64,000 bases of DNA from Sipunculus nudus (lineage: Eukaryota; Annelida; Sipuncula; Golfingiida; Sipunculidae), in the NCBI GenBank assembly GCA_026874595.1, contig CM049315.1:36100164-36164163 (forward strand), in the 5' to 3' direction. The notes under the pieces were generated by a model, which was not told where the DNA came from, did not search any database, and saw only the letters and a program-made list of their open reading frames with translations. The number at the start of each line of letters is the position of its first letter. Positions within the stretch are counted from its first letter, which is position 1. A program made the position numbers and the translations under genes. Shown here in pieces: positions 22,943 to 35,749 of this stretch.

Positions 22943-24400
22943 CTAGGGACCCATGGGTCTCGACCCTCAGCTGCATTTGTTTATAAGGATATATGTTTAT
23001 GAGGTTTTCCAAAATATTGATCCTGTGATCAGTTTGAAGCCAACCTGTCTACCAAAACTGGAGTTATCATCCATAAACTAATTTGTGAATGGATGGGCCT
23101 TGTGACCTTAACCTTTGACCTTATGACCCCAAAATCAAAAGGAAACTTCCCCTATAGGCAGGTGCACCACATGTTGATGATGGAAGGATTGAGATGAAAA
23201 GTTTGGCTTAAAATGCATCCACAATTTTTCTAAAGTAGTGGGTCCTGTGACCTTGACCTTTGAGCTCATGACCCCAGTATCAACAGTTCTAACTTTAGTG
23301 GTGGGCCATATATAAGTCAAGTTTGAAACCAATATTTCAAACTAAACTGGTGTTATCATCTGGAAACTAATATGTGGATTGATGGCCCCCATGACCTTGA
23401 CATTGTGACCCCAAAATCCATCAGTTTCTTCCACTACTGGCAGGTGAGCAACATCTGGAAGATAGAATGTTTGGGACAGAAAGTTTTGCTAAAATTGCAT
23501 CAACAATTTTTAAAGAAGTGGGTCCTGTGACCTTGACCTTTGGCCTAATAACCCCAAAATCAAAAGGGTTCTTGCTTTATTTGTGGGTCATATATAAGTC
23601 AAAATTGAAACCAATATGTCAATCCAAACTGGACTTATCATCCAGAAACAAATATGTGAACAGATGGGCCCCTGTGACCATGACCTTTGACCTTGTGACC
23701 CCCAAATCAATCAGTTTCTTTCCCTATTGGCAGCTCAGCTATATGTGCAAGATGGAAGGTTTTGGATGAAAAGTTTGGCTTAAAATGCATCCACAATCTT
23801 TCTGAATAAGTGGGTACTGTGAGCATGACCTTTGACCTTATAACCCCAAAACTACACAGAATCGTCCCCTATTGGCAGGTTAGCAATATCTTGAAGATTG
23901 AAGGTTTCGGATGAAAAGTTTGGCTTCAAATGCATATGCATTATTTTTAAAGAAATGCGTCTTGTGACCATGACCTTTTACCGTTGGACCCAAAAATCCA
24001 CACGGTTCTTTCTTTAGTGGTGAGTCATATATAAGTTATTTTTGAAACCAATATGTCAAACTAAACTGGAGTTATCATCTGGAAACTAATTTGTAAACAG
24101 ATGACCCCTGTGACCTTGACCTTTCACCATGTGACCCCAAATTCATTTATGCTCTCCCCATACTGGCAAGTCAGCTAAATGCGCAAAATGGAAAGTTTGG
24201 AATGAAAAGCTTGGCTTAAAATGCAGCCATAATCTTTTAAAAAAAGTGAGTCCTCTGACCTTGCTCTCTGACCTCATGACCCCAAAATCATATAGGTTCT
24301 TGCTTTAGTGGTGGGCCATTTGTAAGTCAAGTTTGAAATACATGTGTCAATACAACCTGGAGTTATCATCTGGAAACAAATTTGTGTGGATGGACGGATG

Positions 24401-24448
<48 letters not shown>

Positions 24449-24480
24449 GGGTGATAACTATATGGCATCCATTAGTGATA
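22943..24480. mobile_element. Tandem-core element with 144-bp repeats and DR1-like motifs
   Basis: It starts CTAGG, followed by the 12-bp palindrome GACCCATGGGTC (22948-22959). A tandem core has about nine units of 138-150 bp, each with a GTGACCTTGACCTTTGACC-like line. A (GACA)n microsatellite follows, and the end reads GGGTGATAACTATATGGC. The order (CTAG, palindrome, tandem core, GAC-type microsatellite, ACTATATG end) matches the element at 14014-15727 although the cores are unrelated. TGACCTTTGACCT at 23681-23693 and 23826-23838 are perfect DR1 half-site pairs. Confidence 0.7.
24398..24449. repeat. (GACA)n microsatellite
   Basis: A tetranucleotide run at the right edge of the 144-bp array, equivalent in position to the GGACGG-rich stretch of the 180-bp element. 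Confidence 0.95.
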
Positions 24481-24589
24481 AAAAAAACAACCAGGTTTTG
24501 GGACACTAGATGTAATTACAGCAAAGAAACTGACATGATTGTTGTCATTTTATAGTAAAAAAAATAAATATTCGTTAAAATAACAAATT

Positions 24590-24936
24590 ACAGGTGGCGC
24601 GACCACTTTTCAGGAACTGACAAAACTAGTCATGGTCAATATTCAAGGCAAGATTCATGACAATCCATGCATTAATTATCAAGATATTGGAGGTTTTGTA
24701 TTATATTTTTTATTATTCTGGGGGGTACTTTCAAGCCCCATAGCTCGGAGGATATAGGTCGCAGTAGATAATTTCAGGTTTCCAAGGAGACTTTTATTGA
24801 CCTCCCTGGATATTCACTTAGAAGTTTCTAGGTCCAGACGTTACGATTTGTGCCCTGCTAACGGTCGGCCGGACGGACGACAGACAAAGCGCCATTCCTA
24901 TATACCTCAGTTGACTTACAGTCAGCTGAGCTAAAA
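24590..24936 (-). repeat. Interspersed repeat with AGCTCAGCTGA terminus
   Basis: The right end TCAGCTGAGCTAAA (24922-24935) is the reverse complement of TTTAGCTCAGCTGA at 36167-36180, so the two are opposite-strand copies of one family. A GGACGGACGACAGAC stretch lies just inside, and a GAAGTTTCTAGGTCCAGACG module follows the family's internal text. Confidence 0.65.
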
Positions 24937-25369
24937 ATGACAAAACGTTTTATTGATAAACATGTGTCATATATTAAGAATGTTTATGTACCTTATGTAT
25001 TTTATATGTTGTATGCACAGGTCTGAATAGTTGTCATGTAGACCCTCAACAATATATTGCGTATAAAGTTTATTGCAAACCCATTCAAAGCAGTGATGCA
25101 TGGAGTATAAACGTGCCATTTATGTCGCTTTAGTGCCTATATAGTAAATAAATCTTTACTTTGTTACTTTATATTGAGATCTTTCTTGTTTTCTTTCCAT
25201 GGCATGCATGCTACCAATAAAGCAAACTATTATTTGAATTTTGCAAGCTGTCATATTAAGAGGAATCAGGTATAAATTCATAAAATCAATTTTAAATAAC
25301 TAAATAGTTTTAAAATTACCTAGTATAGGATATTGTGCTGAATGTTGTTCTAAAATTGGTTTTTAATAT

Positions 25370-25563
25370 CTTCTATCTTTAAGGCTAAGTAACTTTTCTC
25401 GTTTATTATAAATTGCGGGAAATAAAATTAAACGTTCGACACACATGCTTTCGTGCCCGCATATATGTAACGGCGCTCACTGACATCAATATACTCAGTT
25501 TGGGGCGCGTATATACATGCAGACGCGTGCCTACAGTTGTGGCAACGCTCAGTTCATGCAAAC

Positions 25564-25570
<7 letters not shown>
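25370..25570 (+). repeat. Dispersed direct repeat, copy 1
   Basis: The shared text includes TTCGACACACATGCT, a GTAACGGCGCTCACTGACAT block and CGCTCAGTTCATGCAA. It matches 27370-27580 in the same order and orientation. The repeat class is unknown; the copies are about 2 kb apart with no recognisable element between them. Confidence 0.6.

Positions 25571-25614
<44 letters not shown>
25567..25614. repeat. (TA)n microsatellite
   Basis: A pure TA run at the end of direct repeat copy 1; copy 2 lacks it. Confidence 0.97.
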
Positions 25615-25617
<3 letters not shown>

Positions 25618-25659
25618 TATGTGTGTGTGTGTTTCCTTTAAACAGACTAAAATAAGCGT

Positions 25660-27210
25660 CCACTTACTTTGCGTTTTTGGCTGAGGGCATTTTCAGTTAG
25701 TTATGCTGAGCTTATTTATCGAGTTATAGAAACCTCTCAGTTGGTACAGATGAAGCAGCAAACCGTTTACCTTAATTGCATTCGATGGGAGTGTAGAGAT
25801 TAGGTCTAGCTGAATAATGGACCGAAGCCTCGAATTGGAGCCTTTCTAAATTGTTCATGTCCATTTCACGATATTAAACGTTTTAAAAGCAATTAATCTT
25901 CTTTTATTTTATCAATTTGGTGATTTCAACATGAAAAGCATAAAATATTTGCATATCAAAGATCAAGAAATTGTGATAAATAATTATTCATATTGAAAAT
26001 AAATTATTTAAAGTAAAAATACTGGTTGCATGGGCATGCACCCGACATTTTTTTGTTCGATTTGTTTTTAGTTTTGAGTTATTTTTACACAAAATTTGCA
26101 TTAGTTACATTTGTATGGCAATTCGAACTCAACAAATACATATATTTTTTTTGGAAAATAAGGATAATTGAGATATGATTTGACTACCGATATGAATGGA
26201 AAAGTAATTGTGGAACATTCATTTAATAGGCTTTCATATCTACCTGTTCAGATCCAACACCTCATTTTAAACTTTCGTAAAGTTTCAGTATACGAATAGA
26301 CAGTTTCACGGTTAAACCCATCGAGCTGCCGAATATATTCTCCTTGCTTGCTGGAAAAATGTGAGGGGTATAATCGTAGGGAGCACTGACAACCCCAAAT
26401 CCCCCACCCCAACCCTTATTTTCTTAGATCCGACAACATATAACATTAATATTATATTTTCAATAAACAAAAATGATTTTGCTCAACTTTCAAGGCTCTA
26501 ATTATTCGTATTTTACATTTTATTCAATTTAAAGTTTACAATTAACTACACAGACTAATCATGATTGTCGACACATGCATTATCCTACAATTTAGCAACA
26601 TGAGATGCATCATTGAAACCTTATTGACTAAAAAAGACGAAAATATATAAAACAGGTCAACGGTCTTTTCTGGAATTTTTTAAAGTTAATTTTATTCCCC
26701 TATAAAAGTGAGGGGGACAAAAGGTAATTTGGGGAAGCTTTGGTCCCCCACCCCTCCCGAAAGTACCTTACGTCAACGATCCCTTTAAATAATTATGGGA
26801 CATTTCCTCCTGTCCATCTCGAAACAAAGCCCATGCATGCATCGACAGCAAAGTAGCTGCAAGGTGCACATGTGCACGTCTTCAAAAGAATTTGATATGG
26901 GTTTAAAAAAGCAGGCCCAAATGGAGTGTTTTTACTGAGCTCACGATAAACCTCTAAACGGCTTTTTTTCTCGAATGAACTTGACTCAGCAAATCTGACT
27001 TGTATAGAGTAATCATTCTTATTGCCCCGCCTACTGTCTTCACGGGAGGTCTCATACATTATGGGTGGAGGCTCATCATGCATGTCGTTAACTAAAACAG
27101 GGAATGAATATACCATGTACCTGACATTATGTATAAAAGACTGTCCTATAAACTTTTTTTTTATTTATGTTATACCCATATAATTTTATTATACTTTTAA
27201 GAGTAGATTA
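25660..27210. other. Non-coding interval
   Basis: AT-rich sequence without a supported gene. One ATG-initiated minus-strand frame of 107 codons (27116 to 26793) is the longest non-repeat frame here. It shows no domain, signal peptide or matching exon, and is not called. Confidence 0.45.
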
Positions 27211-27215
27211 CTTTT

Positions 27216-27216
<1 letters not shown>

Positions 27217-27266
<50 letters not shown>

Positions 27267-27312
27267 TATAATAATAATAATAATAATTATTATTATTATT
27301 GTTATTATTATT
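27217..27312. repeat. Mirror (TAA)n/(TTA)n microsatellite
   Basis: A TAA/ATA triplet run turns into a TTA/ATT run, so the two halves are inverted repeats of each other and could form a long AT hairpin. Confidence 0.95.
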
Positions 27313-27369
27313 ACAATATGTATAGACATTACGAAGGACATTATTGCATTCTTACGTTGACTGTACAAT

Positions 27370-27580
27370 CTTCTATCTTCGCGGGTTTGTGACTTTTCTG
27401 GCTTATTTTTTGTTTACGCAGAATAGGGTTATATATCGGTGCACCAATGCATTTGATACATTCGACACACATGCTACGTGTCTGTATATATATATGTAAC
27501 GACGCTCACTGACATCGATATACAGTTTGACGGGCTTACCTCCCGTTGAGGCGACACTCAGTTCATGCAACCGTCATTAA
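27370..27580 (+). repeat. Dispersed direct repeat, copy 2
   Basis: Second copy of the 25370-25570 unit, with substitutions and small indels, including the GTAACGACGCTCACTGACAT block and CACTCAGTTCATGCAA. Confidence 0.6.
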
Positions 27581-27802
27581 GGTGTTGAGATCTGGATGAA
27601 ATCCTCACATCACACAACACACGCACATGGAATAGGTTTACTTAACCCTAACAGGCATTAAGGAATTAACTATAAAGTTAATCAATTGTGTGCAGAGTAA
27701 GCCAGAAATCACAAAAAAACTGTAGATATATTGCGAATATAGCTGGTTTATAAAATGTACATATTCATTTGCTCTAAACGAGTGTCACGTGCATCTTAAT
27801 TA

Positions 27803-29060
27803 CTGTGGTTGTCTTCTTATTTGCGGTGGTTTCAAATTCGCGATATTCGCGGTCGCTCCCTGACCGCGAAAATGAAACCGCGCAGTTTTGAATGCACATA
27901 TACCAGACCATAATCATTAATTTCAGAAGCTGTCATAGTTTGCGACAGTTGATATTTATCTTCAGCTACGTAGTGATTGTCCATCGAGCCTGGTGCATAC
28001 TTATACGTTAAATGATTTAGGGAGAATGCTGGGCCCATTTTAAATAATATCGGTTGGCTTTGATGCAAAAAACCGGGACTCTGCAGGTGCGTGCCAACTC
28101 CGGCGGACGCGCCCGGCAGTTATTCCTTTCCCCCGGCACATGACTGGTAAGTGTCAATGCCCGCTGGGCAGTAATATTTAAAAATTGCGTGTATGTGTGC
28201 CAAGTTAGATTACATCCGGTGCCGCTTAAAAATGAATATTGAGTAGAAGGTACTCGTTCACATTGTGCCGTATTTAGTCATGTTAATGAATAAAATTTGC
28301 CACTAAAGTAGTGAACATAGCCGCTAGGGTTGTGCCACCTTGTAATTGTATAAAAGACTAATTCTGTGAAATCATGACGCGCCAAACGATGTATGATTGG
28401 CTAGTGATGACGTGAGTTTTGAATATATTTGAAAGGTCGCAGTTCATTTTGGGGCCAAAGTGCCTTAAAACAGTGGAATATTATGATTTGCTTCAGATTT
28501 TAAGTGTGAGAAACTGAATACGGTTCCTTCTTCCACCTATATGGAAGTAATTAGCAACATATATAAACGGCATTCAAATTATTCTGGGCACATCCCTGCC
28601 TTTGATACTAAAACAAGGGGGCTACCTACAGGCGTCCCTTGTTGGTTGAGCAGGTGATTACGACTCGACTTTTAATTAACAGGAGTAAGATACCCTTATC
28701 AAGACAGTTTCCCTAAACAAACTAAATATACCGTTTTGTAGTTACAGGTTGGTTTCTCGACACACCTTAATAACATTTGAGTTGTTTTTAATGAGCCTCG
28801 GCCCTGAACTAATTACAGCCAGCGGGGTCAATGCTTCCCGCAGGCGTCGGCTCAGCCGTCTGTGAATGTTCGAACACGCGATATCCGGACAGAGAAATAG
28901 GAGACCTAGATAATAGTGAAATCACCAGTAAATGAAACTATTTTTGATAATGAAATATACTACTAGACCAATGATAGAGCGCGAAAAAGGAACCGCGTGA
29001 AACTTTTAAAAATATAAAAACCGCGAAAATTCAGCCCCGCCAATATAAAGGCAACCACAG
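27803..29060. mobile_element. TA-flanked MITE, about 1.26 kb
   Basis: The ends are inverted: CTGTGGTTGTCTTCTTATTT on the left, and the reverse complement of CTGTGGTTGCCTTTATATTG on the right. Each end is followed by text rich in TTCGCGGT and ACCGCGAAAAT. Both ends are flanked by TA (27801-27802 and 29061-29062), the target of Tc1/mariner-type elements. No transposase frame is present. CGCGAAAA-type fragments at about 22310, 35280, 35670 and 42420 may be relatives. Confidence 0.6.
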
Positions 29061-29069
29061 TATATATAT

Positions 29070-30063
29070 AGAGAGAGAATCATGCTTTGCTTGGAAGACA
29101 TGCAAATCTGTAAAAGGACAAAGAAACATTATTACAATTTTGTTGACTATACAATTGTTAAAGAGCAGTGGGCAAAGGTGACCAGACGGTGGATAAGTTT
29201 TAATATGCATATGATTTACACCATGCAGAGGGACAATAATTTTTAATGCCAGCAAAGATAAATTGTTAGACAAAATTAAACTATTAATGAAATATTATAC
29301 AAACACAACGAACTGTTAAAACAGTCTTTAACTATTAAGGGTGCCATCTGATTTATTAAAAGTATTATTATGTTGAAAGAGATGCAACAATATTTTGAGA
29401 AATGTTCCCTTTACATAAAATATATATTGAATATACGTTGAATGAAATATTTCCTGAGATACAGATTAATTTGTCAATGCATTAATGTTTATAAGTTTAT
29501 TCTTAGTATATGTGCTGTGTGATGAAACTTTATGTAATTCTGTACAGTGATGAACATTTTTAACAATTTTATGAATATTTAATTGTGTATAAATCATATT
29601 GTATACAATTGTTATTATTGTCAATAAGAAAGACCGGTAATTTTAATCATGATTGGAATGATCATCGCATGCTTTTAACGAATGCGCTAAAGTAGCCTTC
29701 ACAGTGACAGCTAGCTGTCAGGTGTATAATTATATCACTAATTGAATGAATTCATTTTAACTGCAAATAACATTGCCTTGAAAAAGTAAAAACTGGTACA
29801 TTCGAAACCTCGAACATCGTAGGAAAAGCATCAATTGACTTGAGTTACCTTTCCTATAAGTTGTGGCTAGGATATTTATTTTAAAAAAGGATTTTTTAAA
29901 TCTCTTAGGTTTTAAAAAGCCTTATGTTTAAAAGTAACTAAAAAAATAGCTTAAACAAATGGCGCTAGGAGTTTTATCGCATAAACATATTTATTTATTC
30001 TGTTTGGATTTTGATGTTATCATTTTAACTGCTTAAAAAGAAGTCATGTTTTCAGTTGTTTAC

Positions 30064-30111
<48 letters not shown>

Positions 30112-32560
30112 TAGTATATAACGCCATGCACTTGGTACGCCAGGTGCACAAGCAATAGGTTGATAATTATAGACTACTTAGCGACTCAACGTCAAGGATC
30201 GCGTTTCTTTAAAGCGTGCAATTATCACATATGTGAGATCAATTACACGTACAATGAAACTGTTCACGTATCATCATCAGCCTCAGGTACATGAATCTGT
30301 GACGTTATGACGCATCCTCTGGCCTTTTCCGATGACAAGTCTGTAGAGTCGGTGGAGTGAGTGAATGATTTGAGGTTTGGAAGGTTGTAACTTGTGTGTT
30401 GTGTCGGCCGGGACAGGTGGAGGTATATTGAGGCGCACTCAACACGTGGTGCTTCAACGTGTGTGGTCCCGCAGGGTGGCCCACACAGCTCCGGTACATA
30501 GAACTCTCTATAGAGATGCTAGATTCACTGCAGCACTAGGCCCAACAACTCCCGGTCTGTTCAATCCATGGCCACTGTAAACACCTTCATAAGGGATCTC
30601 ACGCCTCCCCATACACCTTTGATCTCTGCTTCTTTCTGTCCTTTCATAAAGCTTCTTGCCGATAAGCCGGTTTTCTCCCGGTGCGATCCTATCGTATATG
30701 TCTGTTTTTCGTCTCCCATTGTGGTTACCTAAACAGTTTTTCTGAAAAGGAATGTTACAATTGCTGCTGGTTCGTCAGGAATGTCCAGTATTTGACCTGA
30801 AGAAAAACCAAGCAGGAAGCTTCCTTTGCTACTTCATTAATTTCATCTCTGTCCCTTGTTGTACAGAAATAGAGCGGAGAGAAAAAAGGTGTCTGTCGAA
30901 ACATTATTGTAAGAATATATAGATATACTGCAAACAAGAGCCCGAGGCCTGATCGAGATGTAATAACACTTTTACTTTTGATGTTATTCTCTTTCAACAG
31001 AATATGTCTACAGAAATGTATAAAACAATTAATAATTCAAGCGTCTATTGTTTCCCGGTACTTTTCTGACAGAGGGCGTTATTCAAGTAAGCCGTGGACA
31101 GTAAATGATTTATTCTTTGTACTTAAATATCACCATTATACTGATATTCTTGGAAATCGCAATGATTAAGATAACGACAAAAAAATATGCAATAAGGTTT
31201 TTTTTTTTTCATTTTGAACCAAATCATGTGGTAAATTCCTTTCCTTATTGAAATACATACAATTGAAGATCACTTGAATTAAAATTACATCGGTGGAATA
31301 TTATTTTGGATAATACAGGTTTTGTTCCATGGGTGTTTTCAAATCAAAACTTAATTGCCATGTTTAATTGTGAGCTATCAGGTGCATATTGCTTTGAATA
31401 AAACAGAAAATCCAACGTCTGTCAGATGGTCACAAATCAGAAACCTGTTTAAAAACCTGCCGAATATGCCATGCAGATTGTTATTTCTTTTTTTTTATAT
31501 TAACAGGTTTTGCAATATGAAGTAATTACAAGGAGACTTTTCTTGTTGTGGTTGTTTCATGGATTATGACGAGATATTCAGCGGCCAGATCCCACGGCAC
31601 AGCCGTCTCTCTTGCACCGTATGGCCCTCAGGGGGACTTTCTGATGCGGCATTCCACCCGTGGGGGCCAGATTCACAGAAAAGCTCCACGCGGAGAAGCC
31701 TTCTCTAGCTGAGTGTTTGACACTTCATAATTCGGAGCTGCTACGATAATAAATGGTGCTCCCGAACCCGAGGCCCACCATACATTTCACCCAACGTTTA
31801 GAAGCGGCAGGCCGTACTTCGCTTTACGGTTTGGCCTGACGAAATGAATGATTATACACGTTTATTAGCCACGGCGAGGACTTGGACGGCCGTTTGACGT
31901 GGGGGGTCCACACTGACGTTCATGCTCTTTGCTATAAATATTTAGACAAGTGTAAGAAGGATCTTCCTTGTGAGGACGACATCTACCAATCGACGCTCGT
32001 GGATACCGCCAGTGCTTTTTGCTCCCGCCCAAATTCGTGGATATAACAGATGACATTTTAATGGGCTAAGGTGACCAGCTTGACGCAGTCGTTGGCACTT
32101 GTGTAAAAACAATGATGATCGCGGCGTCGTTGGGAGATGTGACCCATCACTGCTTGTGTATACGCTGTCCATGTTAGTCCGATATTTGAGTGCATGCAAG
32201 TGGTCTTGTTCTAAGACTAAGTTGATCTTGATTTGGCCAACGACTACCAAAGTGTTTCCAGTTGGAAGACCTCCCAGTAAATACAAGCCTATACTATATA
32301 CAGAAGCCACAACTTCTCTAATAACAGTATATGCTGACAGTTGGCCCTGCGAGGACCTACGTCAACACAGGTGTTGGCCAGTCCACAATTACAAAATACG
32401 CTAAACTTAAAACTCACCAGCTGTACATCACGTTCACCTGTCTCCACGGTAACAGTACCATGGTAACGATCAGCCGCGCCTGGATTAACACTTATCTCCA
32501 ACTCACATAGACGGATACATATACTTACGTGAATAAATCTGTATCTTTGGCAGCGGCTGA
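29070..32560. other. Upstream region of the GM2A-like gene, no gene seen
   Basis: About 3.5 kb without supported coding sequence. It holds a (TA)n run at 30068-30109 and a CAGGCC...GGCCTG inverted pair near 31808-31838. The stretch from about 31600 to the first exon is richer in GC and CpG than the rest and may include the promoter. A GGGGGAGGGGC box lies at 32566-32576, about 60 bp before the start codon. No convincing TATA box was found. Confidence 0.4.
30068..30109. repeat. (TA)n microsatellite
   Basis: A pure TA run. Confidence 0.97.
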
Positions 32561-32631
32561 CTGCGCGGGGGAGGGGCAGAAAATATTGGAAAGTTGTTTT
32601 GTAACGTTTCGCTTAACCGAGGGTTGTGATC

Positions 32632-32752
32632 ATGGATTTCACGAGACTTTTTACATTCGCTTTCCTGTTTGTGAGTGCGTTAACCGTACACGGCAAGCTC
32701 AGGAGAGACAGAAGAAAACGGGCATACAAGCACCTGGGCTTTCAAAACTGTG
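32632..32752 (+). CDS. GM2A: GM2A-like exon 1: signal peptide and basic propeptide
   Basis: Codes residues 1-40 plus one base and ends in a GTAAGG donor. It holds the hydrophobic leader (FTFAFLFVSALTVHG), the RRDRRKR processing-like motif and the first family cysteine. Confidence 0.9.
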
Positions 32753-33009
32753 GTAAGGTGTAACATATTAATATATTTAACATTAATTTACCTCGATTAT
32801 CTTATTTTTAGATACATATGATATCAAGATCATCAACAGTTTTTTTTCTTCATTTTTGCATCTAGGATTCTTTTAAATTCCTTTCTCATTTAATTTCTTA
32901 GGTTCCGATTGAAACAAAACTTAAATATTTTCAATGGTCTTTTCAATTCTTATATGTATAAAGACATTTGTGTTGGGATAAATAGACACAATATTTAAGG
33001 GACTTACAC

Positions 33010-33073
<64 letters not shown>

Positions 33074-35705
33074 TTGTGTGGGGAGAGAGAGACTTAGTTT
33101 TCCAGTTGGAATCTCTTTTTACATTATTATTTTGTTAGATTTAAACCGATCCTTGGGAAATATTTTGGGTTAACTTCTTAGATGGCAGTATGCGACATAT
33201 GAACATACATATACAGAAAAAAAAATTACCACTAAAAGAAAAGCAGCCCATACTCATTTCACTGAGGCTAGTTTTTCTTTCATAAAATGATCAACTCGTG
33301 TTCTCGGCATATGGACAAGGGCTTTGATAAGGCTATTTGATAGGGTCTTTTTATCATTTGTTTTCTGGTTCTGTGCGACAGAGGCCGTCAGTGACAGTAT
33401 CGGGTGGCAGACCACCCTATATCTCCGTGCAACAGTATACCTGTCAGGGGGTGCTATCTAGGATAACACGTGGTGCATGGCGGGGAACCAAGATTATACA
33501 TTTAACCTTGACATCTGTCAGCCTCATTGCCGTTAATCAATGAAAACACGCACGTGAAAATGAACCTTCATGAAATAATTTCAAAAAATTTTCTCAGTTC
33601 CACGGTCATATTTTGGGCCTTATTTTAACACGTTCTCGCATGACTTGAATTATACTCAGTTCTGATGTATAAAGATGCAGTGTCGGATCACTTATTTCAC
33701 ATATATACAATTACTTAGAATAAATAATGACAATTAGAATAATCAAATCATTTCCCGATCGTACAATACAATTATTCAAATTGAATTTATTTTTAGCGTT
33801 ATTTATTTCTCTTATTTCTCAAATTACCAGTTCGCGTATGGATAAAATAACTAATAAGCATATAGAAAATAATAAAATATTTCATTTACTACTCTTTTGA
33901 TCAAACTTAATTGTATATATATATATATATAAAATGAGAAAGAGAGAGAAAGAGAGAGAGAGAGAGAGATTCAGATAACAGCTATTCTGTCGATATCATG
34001 AAGTTGCGTTTTAACTGGAGGTTCTCTAAATCATTAAAAAAAAGAAAACTTATACTCTCATAAAATTTACTGACATGTACCAGTACATAACATACGAGTA
34101 TATATTCTGCGATCGAGAGGACGAAAATTAAGTTCGATAAATCTCAGTATAGATCGAATATATATTTTACAAACCGATTGAACAATGCCGATGGTATACC
34201 CCCATCAATTAGAATAGCATATGAATTACATAATATAATTCAAATGTTTTGCTGTTCAGAAAATTTTAGACCAGGTAAAAGAACTGAAGCATTTTAATAA
34301 GCTTTTTTTCTGATTCATTAGAAATTATTTTTAGGATTATATTTTAATACAAATTTATTATTATTACATTATTATAATTATAATATATTATAATATATTA
34401 TAATAATGTAATTACTATTTCATTTAATTATTTTATAATATAATTATTGGTAATACTTAATTGTTTGTAGAAAACTCGGTACTTATTATATAATGTGATC
34501 ATTGTTTATTGTTTATTTTTTGTAGGAAACTCAAACACGAGTGTGATTAAGGTACTACATGCTGCCGCCCACCCCATGCCCATCCCGACCCCCGGGAAAC
34601 TTCGTCTGACCTTTTCCTTTCACATTAGCAGACCTCTCCCACAGAACCTCAGCCTCAAGCTGACCCTGCACAAGTTTTTGTTTGGGTACAGAATCAGAAT
34701 ACCCTGCTGGAACCATATAGGATCATGGTACGTACGTGGAGAATCCATAAATACAGTTAAATTTCGCTAACACGACCACCTGCGGGACCAGCCAGCGGGG
34801 TGGTCGTGTTAGCGGGAGGTTTTTTTATGATTTACATTACAAGGGACTTTATAAAGTGGTCATCTAAGCTAAGATTCCTTATGTACGGAAGGCGAAATGC
34901 GGCATGAGAAATGCGGAATGTGTGTTGAGAAATTTCAATTGTACCGGCACGGCAGCATGCATATTTTCTATTTGTAAAAATAAATGTTGCTTCTGGATAC
35001 TATGCGGAACCGGCAAAAATGGCTACATGTATAGCGATTCATTTTGCTGGATACCCATTCCGCATGCTGGATGTGCGCCTAAGGAATCTCGTCTTATTTA
35101 TTTAGTTAATATCGATTATATATGCATTTCGCATGACGCATAAGGAATCTTATTTTTAGCGGGATTGGTCGTGATAGCGGGTTGGTCGTCTCTTGAGGTT
35201 TCACTGTTTTTCACTTACTAAGGTTTGTTGATATTCACCGGATCAAATTTTCGCCAGTTTTACTTTTTTCAGTTTTTCGCGAGGCTTTCATTTTCGCAAA
35301 CGTTAAAATTTTTCACCATTCAGTAACTATATACATAGTGCGTATGTCTTATTGTACTATATATACATGTTTGCCTTCTAAATCTTAACAATGGAGCAAT
35401 GTGAATGTTGAATGAGTGTAAATTATTGTTCATGAACGGCATATATAATTAAAGATATGATACATTTGATAATATCTTTTTCATTAACAGTTTACATAAG
35501 AAAATTTATATTACCATTCGTTTTCCTATGGGTGTCCGATGCTACACGCATGAGTATTGTATTGAATTGTATTTGTGCATTGCTAAATATAGTGTGAATG
35601 GATGTTTTGCCAATTTAGATGGGATGTCTTAATCACTGTATGGTTTTAGTTTCCTGATAATTTCCCTTTCGCGAATATCGTAAATTTATATTCTCGCGAA
35701 CCAAT

Positions 35706-35749
<44 letters not shown>

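Noticed and set aside
26793-27116. ATG-initiated 107-codon minus-strand frame
   Set aside because: No domain, leader, splice partner or composition change; one frame of this length in 64 kb of both strands is not surprising.
31942-32310. 122-codon minus-strand frame upstream of the GM2A-like gene
   Set aside because: It starts at GTG rather than ATG and shows no domain.
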